Origin: Desulfuromusa sp.
Lineage (GTDB): Bacteria; Desulfobacterota; Desulfuromonadia; Desulfuromonadales; Geopsychrobacteraceae
Length of the DNA: 35,761 nt
Direction: 5' to 3'
Assembly (NCBI GenBank): GCA_016744595.1
Contig: JADGEB010000033.1
Location: forward strand, 1 to 35,761
Part shown: piece after piece, positions 26,695-34,911 of the stretch
Numbering within the stretch: the stretch's first letter is position 1
Layout: each line of letters begins with the position of its first letter
Position numbers and translations under genes: made by a program
Notes under the pieces: generated by a model
Databases searched by the model: none
Told to the model about the DNA's origin: nothing
The model's input: only the letters and a program-made list of their open reading frames with translations

Positions 26695-27771
26695 TTAATC
26701 TAAATCTGTACCGCGCAAAGCTTCTTCCAAAGCCAGTCCGGCCTGAGAGAGAAAAACTTCGAATGCATTTGCAGCACAAATTGGTTGATTTGTGGGGAAA
26801 TTATCACCATATAAAAGTGCTACTACTCTGCCATCGCTCACCAAAGGACCAAGAAAAATATCATCTGGTGTTCCGCCTAAAAATTCTTTCAAACTTTCTT
26901 CGGCAGTTGAACTTTTCAGCGAAGAACGTACAACTACTTTATCTTTCAGAGCCTGGGCAAAAACTGACCCTGAATCAACATGCAAGCACATTTTCCGAAC
27001 GATATCATCGGCAGCAACACTCAAACCGGTCAAACCAAACTGACCCAGACCGATCAGTTGATTTCCCCTGACATCAAATATAATAGCCCGATTCATAATC
27101 TCACTGGCATAGCGTAGGATCAAAAGGATAATTCCACCACCAAGCTCAGGATGTTCCAATTCAGCCAGCATCCCCCTGAGTAACTCTAACCCATACTGAC
27201 TTTGTTGTTCTTCCAGTTCGGTAAGTTCCCGTTCAATCAGTTCGTCATCAATCTCACCATTGCTACCCAATTCAGCAACTTTTTCCCCTTTAACAACCAA
27301 ACGTTGGGAACTAAGCCCCTTCTCCAACATGAAATCAAGTGGATTTAACAAGGCACTACCAAACGACTTCATCTCCTCCAATCGAAAAGAAAAGTACCCT
27401 TCAGTCCATGAAAAAAAACTAAAAACAATTTTTTCAATCTGAGTTGCAACAACTTGCTCAATCTCCACAGAAGCAATCCGAAATTTATCAATCAGAATTT
27501 TCCCCAATGGTTGATGGGCTCTCAGGTTTTGCTGATATTTTAAAGCCTCATCAACTTGCTCTTCTGTCACAATTTTATTGTTCCGCAGCAGTTGCCCAAG
27601 AGTTTCCGGGAACAAACTGGAAGAAGCACGTATGACTTGCCCTTCCATGAAACACACCAATCCTTCACCCTGTGGGACTTTGAGCGTCAGTGTCCCGGTT
27701 TTCTTACTAAGACTGAGTATCTGCAGAATGTCGCGTATTCCCAAGTCTTCTAAACAACCCTCAAGTGCCAT
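26695..27771 (-). CDS. DUF4388 (PATAN-domain) protein with C-terminal GAF-like region
   Basis: Predicted cytoplasmic signalling protein of 358 residues. The N-terminus (MALEGCLEDLGIRDILQILS, KKTGTLTLKV, GLVCFMEGQVIRASS) is the DUF4388/PATAN domain first described in the cyanobacterial regulator PatA. A helical insert at about 55-105 (LGQLLRNNKIVTEEQVDEAL, then PLGKILID) resembles the N-terminal domain of GspE/PilB-type ATPases, and the PATAN fold closes at about 108-132 (SWTEGYFSFRL). A charged linker (170-192) leads to about 160 residues with GAF-like pattern (AIIFDVRGNQLIGLGQFG, FLGPLVSDGRVVALLYGDN). In PatA the PATAN domain is fused to a receiver; here two free receivers follow. The ligand and partner are unknown. 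Confidence 0.8.
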   Translation of the reverse strand: MALEGCLEDLGIRDILQILSLSKKTGTLTLKVPQGEGLVCFMEGQVIRASSSLFPETLGQLLRNNKIVTEEQVDEALKYQQNLRAHQPLGKILIDKFRIASVEIEQVVATQIEKIVFSFFSWTEGYFSFRLEEMKSFGSALLNPLDFMLEKGLSSQRLVVKGEKVAELGSNGEIDDELIERELTELEEQQSQYGLELLRGMLAELEHPELGGGIILLILRYASEIMNRAIIFDVRGNQLIGLGQFGLTGLSVAADDIVRKMCLHVDSGSVFAQALKDKVVVRSSLKSSTAEESLKEFLGGTPDDIFLGPLVSDGRVVALLYGDNFPTNQPICAANAFEVFLSQAGLALEEALRGTDLD

Positions 27772-27776
27772 AACTT

Positions 27777-27826
27777 AAATATTCCCGATAATATTTCACC
27801 TGTTTTCACGTTAAAAACAACAGGTG
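27777..27826. promoter_or_regulatory. Two adjacent hairpins filling the der-DUF4388 spacer
   Basis: CACCTGTT (27797-27804) pairs with AACAGGTG (27819-27826), directly after the der stop. Next to it AAATATT (27777-27783) pairs with AATATTT (27790-27796) around CCCGAT. The second loop holds the only purine-rich stretch (ATCGGG) that could act as ribosome site for the DUF4388 gene. Neither has a T tract. Confidence 0.5.
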
Positions 27827-29149
27827 TTAAATATCCTTTTTCCCTCGCCCCTTAAACTCTAATCGCAATGGAACTTGATCAAAATTAAATTTCTCTCGAA
27901 AACAATTAACCAGATATCGCTGATAAGAAAAATGAATTTTATCTGGTCTATTGGTAAATAAAACAAAAGTCGGTGGTCTCACCGCAGCTTGGGCAGCATA
28001 ATAAAACTTAATCCGCTGATCACCAACCATCGATGGCGGATGCTTACTGACAAATTCCTCAAGCCCCTGATTTAATTTGGCGGTTGGAATACGTTGATTA
28101 AACTCAGTTGCAACTTCCTCCACTTTGGCCATAATTTTATTGACCCGCTGACCGGTCAAAGCTGATACAAACAAAACAGGGGCAAAAGGTAAGTATTTAA
28201 ATCGCCGCTGTACTTCGGCAATAAACTTCCCCATGGTCTGATCATCTTTCTCTGGTAAATCCCATTTGTTAACAACCAGAATCAATGCACGCCCTTTTTC
28301 GTAGGCATACCCGGCAACAGCAAGATCTTGATCTGTGACTCCATCTTCGGCATCAATGACCATCAAAACAACGTGAGCCCGATCCATCGCTTTCAGTGCC
28401 GTAACAGCACTATATTTTTCCACCAGCTGACTGATACGACCTTTACGGCGAATCCCAGCGGTATCAATAAGAACAAAACGTTTTTGGTTATAGACAAGAG
28501 GAGTATCAATGCTGTCACGAGTTGTTCCTGAAACCGGATTAGCAACAACTCGTTCATAACCAAGCAAGCGATTGACCAAAGATGATTTTCCAACATTGGG
28601 ACGTCCGACAATCGCCATCCGCACTTCAGCTTCAGAGTCAGAATCTTCTGGTGCCAGTGGCAATAGTTTTTCTAAATCATCAATAAGTTCATTAATGCCG
28701 CGTCCATGCTCAGCAGAAAGGGGGTAAAATTTATCAATGCCAAGAGCATAGAAATCGATGGTATCGTCCTCCTGTTTTTCACCATCAACTTTATTGATCA
28801 GATAAAAAACCGGCTTGTCAACTTGACGCAACATTTTGGTAATTTCAGTATCCGCAGGAGTCAAACCATCTTTGACATCCATCAGGAAAAATATAATGTC
28901 CGCTTCTTCAACAGCTAACTGCGATTGCTCACGCATTTGAATCAATAGTTTATCTTCACTGACCGGCTCAAACCCACCTGTATCAATCAATAAAAAAGGT
29001 CTTAAAAAGCGGTTCACTTCAGCGTAGTGACGGTCACGTGTGACGCCAGGAAAATCCTCAACAATAGCTTTACGTTTTCTCAGTAATCTATTGAATAACG
29101 TAGACTTTCCGACATTTGGTCTGCCGACTATGGCAACGGTCTTTATCAT
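27827..29149 (-). CDS. der: Ribosome-associated GTPase Der (EngA)
   Basis: Tandem-GTPase factor for 50S subunit assembly. The 440 residues hold two G domains, each with complete motifs: [20 protein letters not shown] in the first and [20 protein letters not shown] in the second, followed by the C-terminal KH-like domain ([22 protein letters not shown]). Length is normal. The ribosome site is weak (AAAGAAAG). The 159-nt gap to era contains only a tiny hairpin (29273-29284) and no convincing promoter. Confidence 0.97.
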   Translation of the reverse strand: MIKTVAIVGRPNVGKSTLFNRLLRKRKAIVEDFPGVTRDRHYAEVNRFLRPFLLIDTGGFEPVSEDKLLIQMREQSQLAVEEADIIFFLMDVKDGLTPADTEITKMLRQVDKPVFYLINKVDGEKQEDDTIDFYALGIDKFYPLSAEHGRGINELIDDLEKLLPLAPEDSDSEAEVRMAIVGRPNVGKSSLVNRLLGYERVVANPVSGTTRDSIDTPLVYNQKRFVLIDTAGIRRKGRISQLVEKYSAVTALKAMDRAHVVLMVIDAEDGVTDQDLAVAGYAYEKGRALILVVNKWDLPEKDDQTMGKFIAEVQRRFKYLPFAPVLFVSALTGQRVNKIMAKVEEVATEFNQRIPTAKLNQGLEEFVSKHPPSMVGDQRIKFYYAAQAAVRPPTFVLFTNRPDKIHFSYQRYLVNCFREKFNFDQVPLRLEFKGRGKKDI

Positions 29150-29308
29150 TTAATAAAATCTTTCTTTAGTTGTATTCCATGCCATCGAAAAAATGAGTAA
29201 AACCCAGATGGCTAAGCAAAAGTTTCGTTCCACAAGGCACAGTGAAAGCATTTCAATATCTTGATAAAATACTGCGATCCCGCAAACATATTTTTTTTTA
29301 CAATGCTA

Positions 29309-30211
29309 TCATTTCTTACTGTAACCAAGTTCACGCAACATCCGTTCATTTTGGCTCCAATCTTTATCTACCCGAACAAACAATTCCAGAAAAACCCGTG
29401 TACCGAGTAGACGCTCAATGTCCTTTCGCGCTTCCTGGCCAACAATTCTGATCATCTGTCCACCCTTGCCCACAATAATTTTTTTATGGCTGTCACGTTC
29501 AACATGAACCATTGCCTGGATAACGACCAGATTCTTTTCTGGTTTTTCTTCAAAAGTCTCTACCTGAACACCAATACCGTAAGGGATCTCTTTACTGGTG
29601 CGTCGCATAATCTTCTCACGCACCAACTCAGCAACAATAAATTTCTCAGGCTGATCAGTCAGTATATCTCCAGGATAATATTGTGGACCTTCAGGAAGAT
29701 ACGGCTCTATTTCCTGCACCATCCGCTCAACACCATCTCCCCCCTTCGCCGAAAGAGGGATAACCTCAGCAAACTTGAAACGTTCACTATATTGCTGAAT
29801 CAATTTAAGTAACTGAGGGGGTTTGATCAGATCAATCTTATTGATAATTAAAAAAACCGGAACGGATGACTTATCGAGCAATTTGAGAATATACTCATCA
29901 CCGCCACCTAGAGAATCATCAGCTTCAACCAGAAATAGGATTAAATCTACATCTGAACAAGCACCTATCGCTTGATCTACCATGAAGCGATTTAATTTCC
30001 CTTTTGCCTTATGAATTCCCGGAGTGTCGACAAAAAGAGCCTGACCATCTGGAAAATTATGGATACCAATTATCCGATTTCGAGTCGTCTGTGGTTTGTT
30101 GGAGGTTATAGCAATTTTCTGCCCAAGAATACGATTGAGCAGGGTCGACTTACCAACATTTGGCCTACCAATGATTGCGATAAAACCAGATGAAAATTTC
30201 TGTTCGGTCAT
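29309..30211 (-). CDS. era: GTPase Era
   Basis: Essential GTPase that binds the 3' end of 16S rRNA in 30S maturation. The 300 residues show [12 protein letters not shown] (residues 15-26), DTPG and NKID motifs, then a C-terminal KH domain with the GKGGQMIRIVGQEARKDIE loop and FLELFVRVDKDW. It follows rnc by 7 nt; the rnc-era order is widely conserved. Confidence 0.98.
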   Translation of the reverse strand: MTEQKFSSGFIAIIGRPNVGKSTLLNRILGQKIAITSNKPQTTRNRIIGIHNFPDGQALFVDTPGIHKAKGKLNRFMVDQAIGACSDVDLILFLVEADDSLGGGDEYILKLLDKSSVPVFLIINKIDLIKPPQLLKLIQQYSERFKFAEVIPLSAKGGDGVERMVQEIEPYLPEGPQYYPGDILTDQPEKFIVAELVREKIMRRTSKEIPYGIGVQVETFEEKPEKNLVVIQAMVHVERDSHKKIIVGKGGQMIRIVGQEARKDIERLLGTRVFLELFVRVDKDWSQNERMLRELGYSKK

Positions 30212-30218
30212 AATTTAT

Positions 30219-30917
30219 TCAAATCTCTCTTAATAATGGATGATCCAGTGCCACCGCAGCTGCTTTTTGTTCAGAGCTCTTCTTGCTACTACCACTTCCC
30301 TTGCCAAGTAATTTCCCTTGGAAATATACCTCCATAGAAAAAATTCTCTCATGATCAGGACCAGAAACCTGTGCTAACAAATACTCAGGAAGAGTACCAT
30401 ACAGTGCTTGCAAACGTTCCTGCAAACACGTTTTATAATCACTGCCGTAACGTAATAAAGCTGATTCTTCGATAACATCACGAAAAACCTTTTCTATAAC
30501 CAGACTTACCGCAGCAAAACCACTATCCTGATAAATAGCTCCAAGAACCGCTTCGAGAGCATCAGCAAGCAAACTCGACTTATCGCTGCCACCACTACGC
30601 TGTTCCCCCTTCCCCAAACACAGAACATCACCGATCTGCAATTGGCGAGCAATCCGGGACAGGCCCTTTTCACTGACAACCTCTGCTCGAATACGGGTCA
30701 GGCCACCTTCGGGGATATCAGGATAGTGACAGAAAACCCAATCACTAATGACCAGCTCCAGAACAGCATCACCAAGAAACTCTAAACGTTCATTATGGGG
30801 AACAAATTCAGCCTGTTCATTACTGAATGATTTATGCGTTAAAGCCTGCAACAGCAGCTGCTTATCACCAAAAGCATAACCAATGATATTTTCTAGTTTG
30901 TTAAGTTGATTTAGCAC
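30219..30917 (-). CDS. rnc: Ribonuclease III
   Basis: Cleaves double-stranded RNA in rRNA and mRNA processing. The RNase III signature NERLEFLGDAVLEL carries the catalytic acids; the second acid lies in LLADALEAVLGAIYQD, and a dsRNA-binding domain fills the last 70 residues. The chosen start is GTG at 30917, directly behind GGAGGG (30926-30921) and giving 232 residues beginning (M)LNQLNKLENIIGY, normal for the family. The frame stays open up to a GTG at 30998, which would add 27 residues but has no ribosome site. The spacing to GGAGG is short (4 nt), so the start is likely but not certain. Confidence 0.93.
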   Translation of the reverse strand: MLNQLNKLENIIGYAFGDKQLLLQALTHKSFSNEQAEFVPHNERLEFLGDAVLELVISDWVFCHYPDIPEGGLTRIRAEVVSEKGLSRIARQLQIGDVLCLGKGEQRSGGSDKSSLLADALEAVLGAIYQDSGFAAVSLVIEKVFRDVIEESALLRYGSDYKTCLQERLQALYGTLPEYLLAQVSGPDHERIFSMEVYFQGKLLGKGSGSSKKSSEQKAAAVALDHPLLREI

Positions 30918-31002
30918 ATTCCCTCCGCAGTCATCTAATCTGCGCGGAGTATAACCAAATCGGTGCAGCAGTTCAATGATTTGACTTAATCCTTTCACTG
31001 AA

Positions 31003-31017
31003 CAAGGTTTAACCTTG
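31003..31017. promoter_or_regulatory. Palindrome in the rnc/holB divergent spacer
   Basis: CAAGGTT-T-AACCTTG is a perfect 15-base odd palindrome overlapping the predicted -35 box of holB. It could be an operator or the start of a hairpin. A second 6-bp hairpin (TTACCC-ACAA-GGGTAA, 31049-31064) follows just downstream of the predicted -10. Confidence 0.4.
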
Positions 31018-31044
31018 ATTCATCTCTTTGCGTTTCTCTATAAT
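31015..31044 (+). promoter_or_regulatory. Possible promoter of holB
   Basis: TTGATT at 31015-31020, 18-nt spacer, consensus TATAAT at 31039-31044. It is the best plus-strand candidate in the 208-base spacer between rnc and holB. Confidence 0.55.
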
Positions 31045-31125
31045 ACTGTTACCCACAAGGGTAAGGATAATTAAGTAATAATTACGCATCGCTAAATCAA
31101 TTACTCAGCTAACGCAGCAGACCAT

Positions 31126-32097
31126 ATGACCTTTGATACTATAATTGGGCACAAGCAGCAAAAAAACATTCTGCTTAAGGCTCTTGACAGTCAGCATGTT
31201 GCCCATGCCTATCTTTTTGAAGGGCCGGATGGGATTGGCAAGAGAATGATGGCACTCGCTTTTGTGCGAACCATATTGTGTAAGGATGGTACCGGTTGTG
31301 GCAAATGCCATTCCTGCTTGAAGGTTGATCACGAAAATCATCCTGACATTCATTTGCTGACCGCAGATGGTGCTGCTATCAAAATTGCTCAGATTCGCTC
31401 ATTACAGCAAGAGCTATCATTACGGCCACTAGAGAGTCATTATAAAATTTGTCTGATTGACGGCGCTGAACACTTTACCAACGGAGCAGCTAATGCACTA
31501 TTGAAAACCCTGGAAGAGCCACAACCAGGGACAATAATGATCCTCTTAACAAATCATCCAGAAAAGCTACTGCCGACGATCCGTTCCCGCTGCCAACGAC
31601 TCCCATTTTCACGATTGCCAAAACAGCAACTGGCTATCATGCTGGCACAAAAATTAGAATTAGATGATACTACTGCAACAGTTTTAGCAGCCCTCTCAGA
31701 AGGCAGTTTTAAAAAAGCACTCGGCTCAAATCGAGATCTTTTCCTGGAAAAACGGCCTAAATTGATTCAATCCTTGTCAGCGCTGTCTGCAGGCAGTACT
31801 ATTCCTACCTTCTCATTCGCTGATGAACTGGAAATGGAGAAAGAAACACTTACTGATATTTTAGATATTTTTCAGTCCTTTTATCGGGATATATTGTTAC
31901 TGAAACATAATCGGCCAGAAGAAGAACTGGTCAATCTTGATCTACTTGAAGTTTTACGGCACCAGAATGACTTAACAACGTCTGCCAGTTTACTCGTAAA
32001 ATTAAAAGCGCTAGATTCAGCGCGTTTTCATCTACAACGAAACGTTAACCGTCGCTTGGCACTGGAAGTTATGTTGATGCGGATAGCAGCAGCTTGA
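31126..32097 (+). CDS. holB: DNA polymerase III subunit delta' (HolB)
   Basis: Clamp-loader stator subunit. The 323 residues show an AAA+ fold with a degenerate P-loop (GPDGIGKRM), the four-Cys zinc module (CKDGTGCGKCHSC), the DnaX-like stretch YKICLIDGAEHFTNGAANALLKTLEEP and the sensor/SRC motif (TIRSRCQRLPFSRLP), whose Arg reaches the neighbouring subunit's ATP site. No clear ribosome site precedes the ATG. ricT follows after 57 nt, as in Bacillus. The thymidylate kinase gene often found before holB is absent here. Confidence 0.93.
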   Translation: MTFDTIIGHKQQKNILLKALDSQHVAHAYLFEGPDGIGKRMMALAFVRTILCKDGTGCGKCHSCLKVDHENHPDIHLLTADGAAIKIAQIRSLQQELSLRPLESHYKICLIDGAEHFTNGAANALLKTLEEPQPGTIMILLTNHPEKLLPTIRSRCQRLPFSRLPKQQLAIMLAQKLELDDTTATVLAALSEGSFKKALGSNRDLFLEKRPKLIQSLSALSAGSTIPTFSFADELEMEKETLTDILDIFQSFYRDILLLKHNRPEEELVNLDLLEVLRHQNDLTTSASLLVKLKALDSARFHLQRNVNRRLALEVMLMRIAAA

Positions 32098-32154
32098 CAT
32101 AAAACTCGGAACCTTATTTAACCGACGGATTCATATACAAGGATACGAATCTCC

Positions 32155-33213
32155 ATGGAACAACTTAATATAGTCAGTATCTCTTTTCATACAGCAGGTA
32201 AAATCTTTGATTTTGATGCACAGGACTTTGCCCTGACCCCAGGAGATAAGGTTGTTGTCGAAACAGAGCGCGGTCGCGCACTTGGTACTGTCGTCAGAAA
32301 GCCACGTGAAATCACACCGGATCAAGCTCCGCCAAAATTGAAATCAATTTTACGTATCGCAGGAGAAAATGATTTACAAATGGCCCAAAGTAACTCTCTT
32401 AGGGAACAGGAAGCACTGCTATTCTGCCAGCAACGCGTTAAGCAGCGTAATATGGAAATGAAACTGGTACGAGCAGAATATCTTTTCGATGGCTCTAAAA
32501 TTATTTTCTTCTTTACTGCTGATGGCAGAGTCGATTTTCGAGAACTGGTTCGTGACCTGGCACAACATTTTCGTACCCGAATCGAGATGCGTCAAATTGG
32601 AGTCAGGGATGAAGCAAAGCAGGTTGGCGGACTGGGAATCTGTGGCAGGGAACTCTGTTGCAGCAGTCACTTGCGTGAGTTTGTTCCGGTTTCGGTCAAA
32701 ATGGCTAAAGCACAAGGATTGGCTCTGAATCCTACTAAAATCTCCGGCCAGTGTGGACGTTTGCTCTGCTGTCTAGCATATGAATATGAAACCTATGATG
32801 AAATGAGAAAGACGCTACCAAAGTGCGGTAAAAAATTACAATTAAAAGCTGGCACTGCTGAGGTTATTTCAAGGGATATTCTGGCACAGAAAGTGACTCT
32901 GTCGAGAAACGGAGAGCGTTGTCAGATGCATATCGATGAACTGCACAAAGAGATTGATGGTGCAGTCGAGACAACAGTTGAAGCGATTACAAAACAGCCA
33001 ACGCCCGCTAAAAAACAACATGTATCCAGACAAAACAAATCAGCAAAACCGAATCAGCGTCAAAAGACTCAAACCAGCCCTAAAAAAGCATCACCCGATC
33101 AGGTGAAAGCTGAAGTCAAGAGTGACTCAAGTCCAGAAAAAAGCAAGCGTCGACGCAGACGCCCCAGACGTAGAACTAACCGACAGGCAAACCCAACTGA
33201 GAATAAAACCTGA
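32155..33213 (+). CDS. ricT: RicT/YaaT family protein (PSP1 domain) with a basic C-terminal tail
   Basis: The PSP1-domain family includes B. subtilis RicT (YaaT), part of the RicA-RicF-RicT Fe-S complex that assists RNase Y processing and phosphorelay signalling; the role outside Firmicutes is unknown. The core (about 1-270) has the six conserved Cys at 163, 168, 169, 200, 205 and 206 (GICGRELCC and GQCGRLLCC), likely Fe-S or metal ligands. Residues 281-352 form a low-complexity, very basic tail rich in Lys, Gln and Ser and ending in a run of Arg (331-343), expected to be disordered and to bind nucleic acid. AAGGA lies 11 nt before the ATG. Its place between holB and metG matches Firmicute gene order. 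Confidence 0.85.
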   Translation: MEQLNIVSISFHTAGKIFDFDAQDFALTPGDKVVVETERGRALGTVVRKPREITPDQAPPKLKSILRIAGENDLQMAQSNSLREQEALLFCQQRVKQRNMEMKLVRAEYLFDGSKIIFFFTADGRVDFRELVRDLAQHFRTRIEMRQIGVRDEAKQVGGLGICGRELCCSSHLREFVPVSVKMAKAQGLALNPTKISGQCGRLLCCLAYEYETYDEMRKTLPKCGKKLQLKAGTAEVISRDILAQKVTLSRNGERCQMHIDELHKEIDGAVETTVEAITKQPTPAKKQHVSRQNKSAKPNQRQKTQTSPKKASPDQVKAEVKSDSSPEKSKRRRRRPRRRTNRQANPTENKT

Positions 33214-33317
33214 TGGCGTTGTAATACAAATGATCATCTTTTAAACAGCACCGCTTCACATTTTTCCAAAGCTATAAATTTGGAACGACAGCATAAGACC
33301 GTTTATGGGAGTTTGAT

Positions 33318-34844
33318 ATGAGCAAAACTTTTTATGTAACTACACCTATCTATTATGTTAACGATGTCCCTCACATTGGCCATGCTTACACAACACTGGC
33401 CTGTGATGTCATTGCTCGTTACAAGCGTGCCAGAGGCTATAATGTTGCTTTTTTGACTGGGACTGATGAACATGGTCAAAAGGTCGAAACTGCTGCCAAA
33501 GCTAATGGAGAAACCCCCTTAGAACTAGCTGACCGCGTTGTTAAGCGCTTTCAAGCTCTTTGGACAAAGTTGAATATTTCCCATACGGACTTTATTCGCA
33601 CCACCCAGGAACGGCACAAACACACAGTTCAAGAACAGTTTAAGGCGATAGAAGCAAAGGGAGATATCTACCTTGGAGAGTACGAAGACTGGTACTGTAC
33701 TCCGTGCGAAACTTTCTGGACGGAAACTCAATTACTAGACGGCAACTGCCCCGATTGTGGTCGTCAAACAACAAAATTGAAAGAAGAATCTTACTTCTTT
33801 CGCATGAGCAAATATCAGGATCAACTCCTTAAGCATATTGAAGACAACCCAGAGTTCATTCAACCCAAATCACGTCGTAATGAAATTCTCAGTTTTGTCC
33901 GTGAAGGATTGCGTGACCTATCCATTTCAAGAACATCGTTTTCTTGGGGCATCCCTGCTCCCGGAAATGAAAAACATGTTATTTATGTATGGTTTGATGC
34001 GTTGACAAACTACATCTCTGCACTTGGATATCCAGAAGACAAAGATGGCAACTTTGCAACCTACTGGCCAGCAGTTCATGTCATCGGCAAAGATATTTTG
34101 CGCTTTCACGCAGTCTATTGGCCAACTTTTTTGATGGCTGCTGGGCTGCCATTACCAGAGAAAGTTTTCGCTCACGGCTGGTGGACAGTTGAAGGACAGA
34201 AAATGAGCAAGAGCTTGCGTAATGTTGTCGAGCCAAATATGTTGATCGATAAATACAGCGTTGACGCAATCCGCTACTTTTTACTCCGGGAAGTTCCTTT
34301 TGGACTTGATGGTGATTTCTCTCACAACGCTCTAGTTCATCGCATCAATTCTGATCTTGCCAATGATCTCGGCAATCTGGTCAGTCGTTCAACCGCTATG
34401 TTAGGGAAATATTTCGCTGGAGAGCTTCCCACACCTAGCAACACAAATGACACTGATCAATCGCTCATCGACTTATTTTCTACCACTATCGAAAAAGTTG
34501 ATAATCACCTTAACAATATGGCGTTTAATAAAACCTTGATGACAATCTGGGAGCTGATTTCAGCTTGCAATAAGTATATAGATGAAACCGCCCCATGGTC
34601 ATTGGCAAAAGATCCAGAACAGCGTGAACGGTTGGCAACTGTCATGTATAACCTGCTTGAGTCGATTCGTATAACAGCTTTACTTATCGCTCCTTTCATG
34701 CCAACCACCGGAGAAAAAATTCTCCAGATACTCGGTTGCGACAGTAGCAACCTCTCTCTCGATGAGCAGGATCAATGGGGTGGTCTTAAACCGGGCGTCA
34801 GTATAGAAAAAGCTGCCCCACTTTTCCCCAGAATAGAAAACTAG
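33318..34844 (+). CDS. metG: Methionine--tRNA ligase (short form)
   Basis: Class I synthetase charging initiator and elongator tRNA-Met. The 508 residues contain the HIGH motif (His19-Ile-Gly-His22), the zinc knuckle with two CxxC pairs (Cys127/130 and Cys144/147), the KMSKS loop (295-299) and the helical anticodon domain. It ends after that domain and lacks the C-terminal EMAP/Trbp111-like dimerisation domain, which some relatives carry. GGGAG lies 7 nt before the ATG. A strong terminator follows 28 nt after the stop. Confidence 0.97.
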   Translation: MSKTFYVTTPIYYVNDVPHIGHAYTTLACDVIARYKRARGYNVAFLTGTDEHGQKVETAAKANGETPLELADRVVKRFQALWTKLNISHTDFIRTTQERHKHTVQEQFKAIEAKGDIYLGEYEDWYCTPCETFWTETQLLDGNCPDCGRQTTKLKEESYFFRMSKYQDQLLKHIEDNPEFIQPKSRRNEILSFVREGLRDLSISRTSFSWGIPAPGNEKHVIYVWFDALTNYISALGYPEDKDGNFATYWPAVHVIGKDILRFHAVYWPTFLMAAGLPLPEKVFAHGWWTVEGQKMSKSLRNVVEPNMLIDKYSVDAIRYFLLREVPFGLDGDFSHNALVHRINSDLANDLGNLVSRSTAMLGKYFAGELPTPSNTNDTDQSLIDLFSTTIEKVDNHLNNMAFNKTLMTIWELISACNKYIDETAPWSLAKDPEQRERLATVMYNLLESIRITALLIAPFMPTTGEKILQILGCDSSNLSLDEQDQWGGLKPGVSIEKAAPLFPRIEN

Positions 34845-34871
34845 GCCTTATTTCACAAACTGATCATTTCT

Positions 34872-34900
34872 CAGGGCGCACTATGCGCCCTGCTTTTTTT
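34872..34900 (+). terminator. Intrinsic terminator after metG
   Basis: CAGGGCGCA and TGCGCCCTG form a perfect 9-bp GC-rich stem with a CTA loop, followed by C and seven T. It ends 11 nt before the next start codon. Confidence 0.92.
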
Positions 34901-34911
34901 GGAGTCGTAAA

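Noticed and set aside
29150..29308. Possible small RNA or terminator in the era-der gap
   Set aside because: Only a 4-bp hairpin (29273-29284) and no promoter-like pair; nothing supports a gene.
30918..30998. Longer rnc start adding 27 residues
   Set aside because: No ribosome site at the upstream GTG; the downstream GTG lies behind GGAGGG and gives the normal family length.
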